Source of the DNA: CALFVT01 sp039989855
GTDB taxonomy: Bacteria; Pseudomonadota; Alphaproteobacteria; Caulobacterales; Maricaulaceae
DNA: 54,598 bases
Assembly: GCA_039989855.1 (NCBI GenBank)
Contig: JBDXGZ010000022.1
Span: 1-54,598, forward strand
Direction: 5' to 3'
Under the pieces are notes generated by a model. It was given only the letters and a program-made list of their open reading frames with translations, did not search any database and was not told the DNA's origin. Shown here piece after piece: positions 32,423 through 40,689 of this stretch. The position numbers and the translations under genes were made by a program. Position 1 is the stretch's first letter; each line of letters opens with the position of its first letter.

Positions 32423-34321
32423 ATGACAAAATATTTACTCTCTGGGCTGAGTATAATCGCCCTCATTCAAGCCGCACCAGCGTGGGCGCAAGCAGATCCA
32501 AATAATGATAATTTAAGTGATGAAGTCATCTCCCTTGGGTCGCGCATCACGCCTGTCGCCTTAGATGTCACCACGAGTGCAGCCTCTATTTTAACAGAAA
32601 ATGACATTCAAGCGCGTGGGCAGGCCTTTCTCTCAGACATTTTACGCTCCCTACCCGGCTTAGCCGTCTCGCGCTCTGGCGCAGCGGGCAACCTCACCCA
32701 AGTTCGGGTTCGCGGCAGTGAAGCTAATCATGTCTTAGTTCTTATCGACGGCGTAGAAGCGGGAAACCCTAATACGGGCGAGTTTGATTTCGCAGGCATT
32801 CGCAGCGAAGACATTATTCGCATCGAAGTGCTACGCGGTGAACAATCTGCCCTTTGGGGATCGGACGCTATAGGCGGCGTGATCAACATTACAACACGTG
32901 CAGGTGCGGATGTAAAAAGCTATAAAGCATCTGTCGAAGTCGGAACCTCAGAAACAATCGAAGGCCAAATTAGTGCCGTTATACCTGTCGGGTCTGCGGC
33001 TTTATCGATTAATGGCAACGCTTTTTCTACAAACGGGTTTGATGTATCAGGTCTCGACGGTGAAGATGACGGGAGCGATAGCCGCTCTATTTCTTTGGGC
33101 TTAAACCGTGTTGAGCTAGGCCCTCTTAAACTGTCAGCGCTTTATACGGCGTCTAATTTACGCTCGGAATTTGATAGTGACAGCGATTTTGATGGCCGTC
33201 TCGATAATACGGACAACCTCCTTATTACGGATAATCGCCGCGCTAATATTACAGGTCAATTCGATATCGGTATTTTAAAGAATAAAATCAGCTTATCCCT
33301 AACGGAAACAGACACACGCGACCCGAATGCTACTTTTCAAAATGACACCGAAGGCCGTCGCCTTCAAGCCAATTGGGCGGGGGAAGTAACGCTCGCAGAC
33401 GCGCACACGGTGACGGTTTTAACCGAAGTTGAAGATGAAGACTTTGAGCTTTTCGGCGGTGTTGGAGGTTTTCAAAACCAAAACAACAATATTACAAATT
33501 ACGCAGTTGCAGGTGATTATAAGTATGCACAAGGACCCATCAGCGTCACAGGGTCGGTCCGACAAGACTTTAACGACCGTTTCGACGATAGCACCACATG
33601 GCGTGTCGGCGGCGGCTATGCGGTAGGCGCGTTAAACGGTCGTATTTACGGCTCTTACGGGACAGGCGTTAAAAACCCAACGCTCACTGAAATTTTCGGC
33701 TTCTTCCCAGGCTCTTTCATCGGGAATGCGGATATTCAACCTGAAACATCCGAAGGCTTCAATATCGGTTACCGCCAAAAATTTGGGGCTGAAACAGGCT
33801 TTGGTATCGGGAGCGGCTCTGTGTCTGTTGATTATTTTCAATCAGACCTTGAGGATGAAATCTTAACGATTTTCAACCCTGACTTCACGTCAACCGTCGC
33901 CAATAGCGCCGCTGAAAGCTCTCGCGAAGGCGTCGAAGTTCAAGCTAATTGGGCCCCTATTTCCCAACTTGGCCTACAAGGCGCTTTGACGTTTCTCGAC
34001 GCAGAAGAAGGTGATATTGAAGAAATTCGTCGTCCAGACTTTACGGCCAGTGCCAGTTTTACGTGGCGACCGATTGATGCGCTATCCCTTACAGGAACGC
34101 TAGACCACACAGGCTCTCAAACAGATACGGACTTTTCGACGTTCAGCAACGTTGAACTCGACTCTTTCACGCTCATTGGCGGGCATATTCGTTATAGTCT
34201 CAATGATCATATCAGCCTGTCTATACGCGGGGATAATTTAACAGACGAAACCGTCGAAGAGATTGTCGGTTTTAACGCCGCAGGCCGAACGGTTTTTGCA
34301 GGGTTAAGCGCAAATTTCTAA
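32423..34321 (+). CDS. btuB: TonB-dependent vitamin B12 receptor
   Basis: This outer-membrane receptor for cobalamin has a signal peptide ending PAWAQ (residues 19-23) and a TonB-box-like DEVISLGSR. A plug domain (about 45-155) contains LSDILRSLPGLAVSRSG, VLVLIDGVEAGNP and ALWGSDAIGGVINITTRAG, followed by a 22-stranded-type barrel with the typical C-terminal aromatic residue (GLSANF). The riboswitch directly upstream gives the substrate assignment. It is followed by a strong terminator. Confidence 0.93.
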   Translation: MTKYLLSGLSIIALIQAAPAWAQADPNNDNLSDEVISLGSRITPVALDVTTSAASILTENDIQARGQAFLSDILRSLPGLAVSRSGAAGNLTQVRVRGSEANHVLVLIDGVEAGNPNTGEFDFAGIRSEDIIRIEVLRGEQSALWGSDAIGGVINITTRAGADVKSYKASVEVGTSETIEGQISAVIPVGSAALSINGNAFSTNGFDVSGLDGEDDGSDSRSISLGLNRVELGPLKLSALYTASNLRSEFDSDSDFDGRLDNTDNLLITDNRRANITGQFDIGILKNKISLSLTETDTRDPNATFQNDTEGRRLQANWAGEVTLADAHTVTVLTEVEDEDFELFGGVGGFQNQNNNITNYAVAGDYKYAQGPISVTGSVRQDFNDRFDDSTTWRVGGGYAVGALNGRIYGSYGTGVKNPTLTEIFGFFPGSFIGNADIQPETSEGFNIGYRQKFGAETGFGIGSGSVSVDYFQSDLEDEILTIFNPDFTSTVANSAAESSREGVEVQANWAPISQLGLQGALTFLDAEEGDIEEIRRPDFTASASFTWRPIDALSLTGTLDHTGSQTDTDFSTFSNVELDSFTLIGGHIRYSLNDHISLSIRGDNLTDETVEEIVGFNAAGRTVFAGLSANF

Positions 34322-34345
34322 ACTGAGTTACATGAAATTTACTTA

Positions 34346-34371
34346 AAGGGGACTTCGCGTTCCCTTTTTTT
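34346..34371 (+). terminator. Intrinsic terminator after btuB
   Basis: An 8-bp stem AAGGGGAC / GTTCCCTT (one G-T pair) with loop TTCGC is followed by a run of T residues to 34371, 25 bases after the btuB stop codon. Confidence 0.85.
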
Positions 34372-34391
34372 ATGACAAACCATCAGCCATA

Positions 34392-34414
34392 AAAAAAGCC
34401 GCCCAAAGGACGGC
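34392..34414 (-). terminator. Intrinsic terminator after rpmB
   Basis: Read on the minus strand, GCCGTCC-TTT-GGGCGGC (one G-T pair) is followed by seven T residues. It lies about 27 bases beyond the rpmB stop codon. Confidence 0.85.
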
Positions 34415-34440
34415 CAATTCATAAACTATTTTAAAAGCAA

Positions 34441-34743
34441 TTAAGCAGCAGCTTCCGCAACTTCGGCTTGCTTTTTGATCAAAGCTTTTTTGATTTTCTT
34501 CGCTTTGTCTGTCAACTTGGCATTTTTCGTGCCCATCAAGAAGGTATCAAGGCCGCCTTTGAAATCGACCGTGCGAAGGGTCGCCGCCGTGATACGGAGT
34601 TTGAAGTTTTGGCCAAGCGCGTCAGACACGAGCGTGACATTACATAGGTTTGGTTCAAAACGACGACGTGTTTTATTCATCGCATGAGACACATTATTGC
34701 CGCTCATTGGGCCTGTTCCTAAAAGATCGCAACGACGTGACAT
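34441..34743 (-). CDS. rpmB: 50S ribosomal protein L28
   Basis: This 100-residue large-subunit protein begins SRRCDLLGTGPMSGNNVSHA and contains KTRRRFEPNL, LRITAATLRTVDFKGGLDTF. It is of the alphaproteobacterial type with an Ala/Glu-rich C-terminal tail and lacks the cysteine pairs of zinc-binding L28. It is monocistronic between terminators. Confidence 0.97.
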   Translation of the reverse strand: MSRRCDLLGTGPMSGNNVSHAMNKTRRRFEPNLCNVTLVSDALGQNFKLRITAATLRTVDFKGGLDTFLMGTKNAKLTDKAKKIKKALIKKQAEVAEAAA

Positions 34744-34786
34744 CGGCTTTTCCTTATCTCTATAAAATATGCAGATTACTCCACAT

Positions 34787-34809
34787 AAAAAGCCCGCAAC
34801 AGCGCGGGC
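34787..34809 (-). terminator. Intrinsic terminator upstream of rpmB on the same strand
   Basis: On the minus strand GCCCGC-gctgtt-GCGGGC is followed by TTTTTA. It stands about 45 bases before the rpmB start and cannot terminate any recognised upstream gene on that strand, because the next gene to the right is on the plus strand. It must end a short transcript or act as an rpmB attenuator. Confidence 0.7.
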
Positions 34810-34816
34810 GAAATAT

Positions 34817-34867
34817 CTACTCGCTGCCTTTAAAGAGTGAGTCTTCGAAGGTCAAGCCATTTTCCAC
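34817..34867 (-). CDS. Candidate 16-codon peptide ahead of the terminator
   Basis: A GTG-initiated frame encodes a 16-residue peptide ending TFEDSLFKGSE and stops 7 bases before the terminator at 34787-34809. There is no clear ribosome-binding site. It could be a leader peptide, a small protein, or chance within a small RNA. It is reported because the terminator implies that this interval is transcribed. Confidence 0.25.
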   Translation of the reverse strand: MENGLTFEDSLFKGSE

Positions 34868-35012
34868 CTAGACTTATGGATGTGGCTATCAAGACACAAT
34901 ACTCAACAAATAACATATTCTATGAGTTTAAACAGATGATACCTATATCTTAGCGCCCCATATCTATGATAGCTAATCTCTTGTTGGATGTGGGGCCCAA
35001 AGGATTATAATT

Positions 35013-35918
35013 GTGAAACGCTTTTTTTACCGAATATTTATCATAGTTAGCCTCATGATAATTCCCGTCAGTGGGACCACCCAGAGCCCTCCTGAAAGTT
35101 CCCCCCCTATCCGTGATGCCAATGGCTATGATGCGGCATGGCATAAGATTCCTGCGAATACGCCGCAAAATACACATTTCGAATTTGACCTTAAAGGCTA
35201 TGTTTTTGGCATCCGTATGATCAAAGCCTCTTATGAAGGGGTGATTAGCAATGGAAACTATACGGTTCGCTCGTCTTTGCACACATCTGGACTCGGAGCG
35301 CTGTTAAAGAAGTTGAAAATTTGGGCGATTACTGAGGGGTACTACGACCAGAGGGGGCTACACCCTACAACGCACACACAACAAAACTTAGATAAAAAAA
35401 ATCGCCGCGTTGAAATGCGTTATGACTACGGTGTGAAAAAAGTAGATGTCGCAATAAATCCTCGCATAGGGTCGCAAGGCGTCCCGCCGGCAACGCGCAA
35501 AGAACGCTTTGAAGCGGATGACACACTCTCCGCCATATTAAACCTTATGATGCGCCAAGCAAATAGCTCCGATACGAGCCATGTAAACGCAAAGCTCTGC
35601 GAAGGTGAGGTCAATGTTTTTGATAGCAAACAACATTATGCCCTGAGACTCGTGAACGAAGGCCCTGATCGTAAGAAATTTCTAGGTAAAAAAACCGACA
35701 TCATTAAATGCAGCATATATTATGTGCCGATATCAGGCTTTGATCCCGAAGACCTTCCGTCACGTAAAGAGGCTGAAACGCCTATTAGCATTTATATGGT
35801 TAAAAGCCCCGAGCTTGATATGTATGTTCCGTCACGTTTTTCTTATAAGATCAGTGGTTTTACCGCCGTCATCAAAGTGACCGACATGCGCGTCAACGGA
35901 CAATCTGCTAAAGAATGA
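35013..35918 (+). CDS. DUF3108-family exported protein
   Basis: This 301-residue protein has a signal peptide or N-terminal anchor (about 1-24), then a beta-rich DUF3108-like domain: HFEFDLKGYVFGIRMIKASY, then a TEGYYDQRGLHPTTH loop and a DTLSAILNLMM helix. It likely works in the periplasm and its function is unknown. GTG start with AAGGA ten bases upstream. In many alphaproteobacteria this family lies next to rpmB and an SUV3-like helicase gene, as it does here. Confidence 0.85.
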   Translation: MKRFFYRIFIIVSLMIIPVSGTTQSPPESSPPIRDANGYDAAWHKIPANTPQNTHFEFDLKGYVFGIRMIKASYEGVISNGNYTVRSSLHTSGLGALLKKLKIWAITEGYYDQRGLHPTTHTQQNLDKKNRRVEMRYDYGVKKVDVAINPRIGSQGVPPATRKERFEADDTLSAILNLMMRQANSSDTSHVNAKLCEGEVNVFDSKQHYALRLVNEGPDRKKFLGKKTDIIKCSIYYVPISGFDPEDLPSRKEAETPISIYMVKSPELDMYVPSRFSYKISGFTAVIKVTDMRVNGQSAKE

Positions 35919-35959
35919 AATCTTAGGTGATTTTTTCCAAAACTAGCTATTGAAAGCGA

Positions 35960-38900
35960 ATGCGGAATCACGAAGAAACAGATATGGCAGTGTCATTTCT
36001 AAACCCAAGTGTAAAAGCTATACTCGGCGCAACAAATACCGGTAAAACCCATTATGCTATTGAGCGTATGCTGGCCCACCGTTCTGGTGTCATTGGCCTC
36101 CCCTTGCGGCTGCTCGCTCGTGAGGTTTATGACCGCATTTGCAGCCTGAAAGGCTCTCACCAATGCGCCTTGATTACAGGTGAGGAAAAGATCGTCCCGC
36201 CCAAAGCACGCTTCTTCGTCTGCACCGTCGAAGCTATGCCCTTAGGCGGCATAGCCGGACATCGCGATTTTGCCTTTGTCGCCATTGATGAAATCCAACT
36301 AATCAACCATCCAGAGCGCGGCCATATATTTACAGACCGCTTACTTCATGCGCGCGGTACAGAAGAAACCCTATTTATGGGGGCGGAGACTGCAGGCCCT
36401 CTCATTAAAATTTTGCTCGATAAAGTACATTTTGAGCGACGAGAGCGATTTTCGACCTTAACACATACGGGCCCTAGCAAGATCACCCGCCTTCCCAAAC
36501 GGAGCGTCATTGTCGCCTTCTCGGCTAAGAATGTTTACGCTATTGCCGAGCTTATCAGGCGACACCGCGGCGGAGCCGCCGTCGTCATGGGCGGCTTATC
36601 ACCCCGAACCCGCAACGCTCAAGCAGAGCTGTTCCAAAGCGGAGAAGTCGATTTCCTTGTCGCCACTGACGCCGTCGGTATGGGACTTAATCTTGATACC
36701 CATCATGTCGCTTTTGCTCAAATGAGCAAATATGATGGACGGCGTCGGCGGATGCTCACCCCAATGGAAATCGGACAAATCGCAGGCCGTGCGGGCCGCT
36801 TTCGCACGGACGGGAGTTTCGGCACGACAGGCGATTGCCCTGCCTTTGACGAAGAGACGGTCAAGCGTGTCGAAGCCCATGAATATGAAGCCTTTTACCA
36901 AGCAGAATGGCGTAATTCTGACTTGAATTTTAACGCCATAAAAACACTTCAAGATAGTCTATATCAAACCCGACCCAACCGTAACTTAAGGCGCATTAAA
37001 GGCGCCGTCGATGAGGCCGCATTTGAGCGAATGACAGCCATTCCTGAGGTTTTAAATTCGATCAACATCCCCGTTGATGTGAAAAGATTATGGGATGTAT
37101 GCCAAATTCCTGATTTTCGAAATTTGACGATTGATGCCCATGTGAAGCTTTTGCAGGATATTTACCGCCTTATCGTAAAGACCCAAGGTAAAATACCTGA
37201 TAATTATTTGCAAAAACAGGTTGATCATATCGCCGATACATTGAATGTCTCTGGCGTAAGCGTCGATATGTTATCCACACGACTATCACAAATACGAACT
37301 TGGACTTATTGCGCGAATAAAATAGACTGGATAGAAAATGGGCAAAAGTGGATAGACAGAACACGTGAAATCGAAGATAAATTATCAGATGCTTTACATG
37401 AAAGCCTTATCGCACGTTTTGTTGATCGCCGCACCAACACCCTATTAAAAACCATCGGAGCCGGAAAGACTATGGATGCTAAAATACTAGATGACGGTCA
37501 AGTTATGATCGATGATCATCTTATCGGACACCTCGATGCCCTAGATTTCAAAATGGCTGAGGCTGGAAGCGAACTAGAGAATAAAGCTCTAAAATCAGCG
37601 GCGGAAGCCGTCGTCGCTCCAGAAGTGGATAAACGGCTCACTAGTCTTTGTGGCGGAACCCATGCGATCTTCACTCTCTCTAGTGAGGGGGCTATAATGT
37701 GGGGTGGTCAATCTGTTGGCCGTATTGGCAAAGGTGGAACAGTTTTCACCCCCGACGCTGAACTTGTCGGTGGCGAGTTAGGCCAGGAAAATCTTCAAAC
37801 CATGGCCGCTATGCGCATGCGTGACTTTTTAAGAGCTGAGGTCGAAGAAAGACTCGCCCCGCTCAAAGCCCTAAAAGACCTCTCAGAAAATGCTGAAATT
37901 CCACCCGAGGTCAAAGGCTTTGCGTTTGAATTATTTGAAAATTACGGCGTGTTAGAACGCAAAGAGCATAGCTCTAAAATTAATGCTCTCACCCAAGATA
38001 TGCGCTCCCACCTGCGGCAAGCGAATATCGTCTTTGGTCAATATCATATTTATGTCCGTGACCTTATGAAACCCAAACCCGCGACATTACTCTCGCTCCT
38101 CACCTCTTATGGTGCAGGTGGGGATAAAGCCCCGTTCATTCCTTTTGCAGGAATGACATCTCTAAAAAATGAAGGTGACTTGCAGAGTGATAAATTTACG
38201 CCTCAAGCCATTCGTATCGCGGGGTATAAAGCCCTCGGCCCGCGCATCATTCGCCTCGATATACTTGATCGTTTGTCGCGGCTCATTCGGCAAGCTCAAG
38301 AAAGTGGACACCGCAATAGTTTTCAAATCATGCAAGAAATGCTCTCTCTTCTCGGATCTACACTTCAGGAAGTTCGCGGCGTTCTAACCGCCATGGGCTT
38401 TAAGTCTCAGGACGGAGAAGCTGACCCGAAAGAAATAGAAAAAATTGAAAAGCTTCGCGTTCAAAAAGAAGCCGCCAAAAAGACGACGGATACGCCTGCC
38501 ACGATTGAAACCTCGGCAACAGAGAATGAAGCCCCTGATACAACCGTGAAAACGGCAGCCCTCGTAGAAGATTCTGGTGACAAAAAGGTCGAGACAAGCT
38601 CCAGCGATTTGCCAGCTATCGATAATAAAGCCGCCGCCAGCACGCCTGCCCCGATCATAACAGCGGCACCTGCTCCGAAATCGAAACAACGTGGTCGTAA
38701 AAGTTTAAACGTTCATCATGAGCGTGAAATGCAAGAGGACGGCACAACCATCGATAAGCCCAATGTCGAATATTGGTTCATGCCCTCACGCCGAACGCAA
38801 AATGCTCAAGCTGCAGGGCAAAAAAACAACCGCCACAAAGGACAGTCTCAACGCGGAAAGTCACAAAATAAAACCCGTAATAATAAGCCAAGACCATCTA

Positions 38901-38986
38901 AAGAGTCGCAAGCCGCAGCAAAAAAACGTCTAGAGGATTCACCTTTTGCAGCCCTTGCCGCTCTAAAAAACCCATCTAAGGATTAA
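35960..38986 (+). CDS. SUV3-like DEAD/DEAH-family RNA helicase
   Basis: This is a predicted ATP-dependent RNA helicase related to mitochondrial SUV3. From the upstream start, Walker A is GATNTGKT (residues 23-30), Walker B is DEIQ (110-113), motif V region ATDAVGMGLNLD, and motif VI QIAGRAGRF near residue 275. A long helical middle follows, and from about residue 830 there is a low-complexity Ala/Thr/Lys/Gln-rich tail of about 170 residues that should be disordered and may bind RNA. An ATG at 35984 is an alternative start, better aligned with the family; neither has a clear ribosome-binding site. It forms a unit with the S4-domain gene 6 bases downstream, suggesting roles in RNA or ribosome metabolism. 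Confidence 0.9.
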   Translation: MRNHEETDMAVSFLNPSVKAILGATNTGKTHYAIERMLAHRSGVIGLPLRLLAREVYDRICSLKGSHQCALITGEEKIVPPKARFFVCTVEAMPLGGIAGHRDFAFVAIDEIQLINHPERGHIFTDRLLHARGTEETLFMGAETAGPLIKILLDKVHFERRERFSTLTHTGPSKITRLPKRSVIVAFSAKNVYAIAELIRRHRGGAAVVMGGLSPRTRNAQAELFQSGEVDFLVATDAVGMGLNLDTHHVAFAQMSKYDGRRRRMLTPMEIGQIAGRAGRFRTDGSFGTTGDCPAFDEETVKRVEAHEYEAFYQAEWRNSDLNFNAIKTLQDSLYQTRPNRNLRRIKGAVDEAAFERMTAIPEVLNSINIPVDVKRLWDVCQIPDFRNLTIDAHVKLLQDIYRLIVKTQGKIPDNYLQKQVDHIADTLNVSGVSVDMLSTRLSQIRTWTYCANKIDWIENGQKWIDRTREIEDKLSDALHESLIARFVDRRTNTLLKTIGAGKTMDAKILDDGQVMIDDHLIGHLDALDFKMAEAGSELENKALKSAAEAVVAPEVDKRLTSLCGGTHAIFTLSSEGAIMWGGQSVGRIGKGGTVFTPDAELVGGELGQENLQTMAAMRMRDFLRAEVEERLAPLKALKDLSENAEIPPEVKGFAFELFENYGVLERKEHSSKINALTQDMRSHLRQANIVFGQYHIYVRDLMKPKPATLLSLLTSYGAGGDKAPFIPFAGMTSLKNEGDLQSDKFTPQAIRIAGYKALGPRIIRLDILDRLSRLIRQAQESGHRNSFQIMQEMLSLLGSTLQEVRGVLTAMGFKSQDGEADPKEIEKIEKLRVQKEAAKKTTDTPATIETSATENEAPDTTVKTAALVEDSGDKKVETSSSDLPAIDNKAAASTPAPIITAAPAPKSKQRGRKSLNVHHEREMQEDGTTIDKPNVEYWFMPSRRTQNAQAAGQKNNRHKGQSQRGKSQNKTRNNKPRPSKESQAAAKKRLEDSPFAALAALKNPSKD

Positions 38987-38992
38987 TATATT

Positions 38993-39319
38993 TTGTCAAC
39001 AAAGCAAACAATCCAATCTCAAGACGCACAGGCCGAGCTTGACGCACAGAGGTTGGACATTTGGCTTTTTAGAGCGCGGATCTTCAAAACGCGCACTCTA
39101 GCTTCACAGACCATTCGGAAAGGGCGTGTACGCATTACACGCGGCACCATCTCAGAACGTGTCTCAAAACCTCATAAAAAGATAAGATCAGGCGACATAC
39201 TGACACTGATGCGCAACCGCCAACTTATAAATATAGTTGTACTTTCAGCTCCGAACCGCCGTGGACCCGCCTCGGAGGCCCAAACACACTATAAAATATA
39301 CGAACCAGAACCCGCGTAA
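38993..39319 (+). CDS. S4-domain RNA-binding protein (Hsp15-like)
   Basis: This 108-residue basic protein has an S4 domain at about 17-75: QRLDIWLFRARIFKTRTLAS, then RKGRVRITRG and a KIRSGDILTL strand. Hsp15 binds stalled 50S subunits carrying nascent chains. It starts at TTG, with AAGGA upstream inside the end of the helicase gene, and is very likely co-transcribed with that gene. Confidence 0.85.
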   Translation: MSTKQTIQSQDAQAELDAQRLDIWLFRARIFKTRTLASQTIRKGRVRITRGTISERVSKPHKKIRSGDILTLMRNRQLINIVVLSAPNRRGPASEAQTHYKIYEPEPA

Positions 39320-39432
39320 GGTCTGTGTTATATGAATTAATTGGCAGATTGAGTGTACATCACCATCGGAAACAGTTGACAAATCAGCGCAAGGTCGCCA
39401 GATGCTGCGCTAGAATTATCTAAGAGTATCAA

Positions 39433-39774
39433 ATGACGTATATTGTAAAAGACGAATGCGTAAAATGTAAGTTTACAGATTGCGTCGAAGTTTGCCCCGT
39501 CGATTGTTTTTATGAGGGCGAGAACTTCCTCGTTATTCATCCCGACGAATGTATTGATTGCGGCGTTTGCGAACCTGAATGCCCTGTTGACGCGATCGTG
39601 CCAGATACAGAGGATGATCCAGACGGAAAATGGCTTGCTATTAATTCAAAATATGCAGAAATTTGGCCTGTCATTACAACAAAGCGCGACCCACTCCCTG
39701 ACGCTGAAAAATTCGAAACAGAAACAGGTAAATTCGAGAAATATTTCAGCGAAAAGCCTGGCGAAGGCGATTAA
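39433..39774 (+). CDS. fdxA: Seven-iron ferredoxin
   Basis: This 113-residue electron carrier has the FdxA cysteine pattern: CVKCKFTDCVEVCPVDC for a 3Fe-4S plus one ligand of the 4Fe-4S, then CIDCGVCEPECPVDA. The C-terminal extension of about 45 residues with WPVITTKRDPLPDA is typical of the alphaproteobacterial type. In this lineage fdxA often precedes carD. Confidence 0.96.
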   Translation: MTYIVKDECVKCKFTDCVEVCPVDCFYEGENFLVIHPDECIDCGVCEPECPVDAIVPDTEDDPDGKWLAINSKYAEIWPVITTKRDPLPDAEKFETETGKFEKYFSEKPGEGD

Positions 39775-39949
39775 AACTAACATATCACTAAATCTGGCCA
39801 TGTTTTTTCCACAAGCCAGTGGATTTATAGTCATTTTTCTGCTATACAGGATGTAATTCACGGCGCGGTCGCCTTAAAAAAAGCACCGAGCCGTTTTTAT
39901 TTGTGCGGTATCTTATAAGCCGCAAAACATAGAAAGAGGTTCACCCCAC

Positions 39950-40543
39950 ATGGCCGCTGCAAAAAAAGTTAAAAAAGTTACCTTTAAAAAAGATCAATTT
40001 ATTGTTTATCCAGCTCACGGCGTTGGTCGTGTAATAGGCGTCGAACAAGAAGTCATCGCAGGCTTCGACATCGAAGTTTACGTCGTCGTTTTTGAGCAAG
40101 AAAAAATGACATTGCGCGTACCAACAGCGAAAGCTGCTTATTCAGGTATGAGAGCTCTCTCAAATGAAAATATCTTAAAAGATGCTTTTACAACCCTAAA
40201 AGGGCGCGCGCGTATTAAACGAACAATGTGGAGCCGTCGTGCTCAGGAATATGAAGCTAAGATCAATTCTGGTGATCTTATCCTCGTCGCAGAAGTTGTA
40301 CGTGATCTCCACCGTACAGACCAACAACCCGAGCAATCCTATTCAGAGCGCCAACTTTATGAAAGCGCTATTGATCGTATGGTCCGTGAAGTCGCCGCTA
40401 TTCAGAAAGAGGATTACAGCAACGCTATGTCAGACGTTCTCACGACACTAAGCGACGCCCGTTCACGGCAGGCAGCAAAAGCCGCAGCTGAAGCCGCTAA
40501 TAATGCCGAAGAAACAGAAGAAGGCGATGAAGCCGCAGCATAA
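39950..40543 (+). CDS. carD: CarD/CdnL-family RNA polymerase-binding regulator
   Basis: CdnL-type proteins stabilise open complexes at many promoters. The 197-residue protein has an N-terminal Tudor-like RNA polymerase-interaction domain (FKKDQFIVYPAHGVGRVIG, VYVVVFEQEKMTLRVP) and a helical DNA-binding domain with KGRARIKRTMWSRRAQEYE. A Lys-rich N-terminus and an Ala/Glu-rich acidic tail flank these. AGAGG upstream supports the start. Confidence 0.94.
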   Translation: MAAAKKVKKVTFKKDQFIVYPAHGVGRVIGVEQEVIAGFDIEVYVVVFEQEKMTLRVPTAKAAYSGMRALSNENILKDAFTTLKGRARIKRTMWSRRAQEYEAKINSGDLILVAEVVRDLHRTDQQPEQSYSERQLYESAIDRMVREVAAIQKEDYSNAMSDVLTTLSDARSRQAAKAAAEAANNAEETEEGDEAAA

Positions 40544-40587
40544 CACCATAGCTTAGGCGTAATTTTGCTTAAAATAGACCCACTACG

Positions 40588-40618
40588 GTAAAAACGCCTC
40601 TAAAGGCGTTTTTACTTA
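40588..40618 (+). terminator. Intrinsic terminator after carD
   Basis: A perfect 12-bp stem GTAAAAACGCCT / AGGCGTTTTTAC with loop CTAA lies 45 bases past the carD stop codon. Its symmetrical A/T arms allow function in either direction. Confidence 0.85.
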
Positions 40619-40689
40619 AAGCTTTGTCATTTTACATAGCTTGCAAAATTTGCCATGATTCCCATAGGGAAGTTTAGCAGGAGTGTTTT

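Noticed and set aside
34950..35282. A 110-codon minus-strand frame
   Set aside because: It is antisense to the DUF3108 gene start, has no recognisable domain and no ribosome-binding site.
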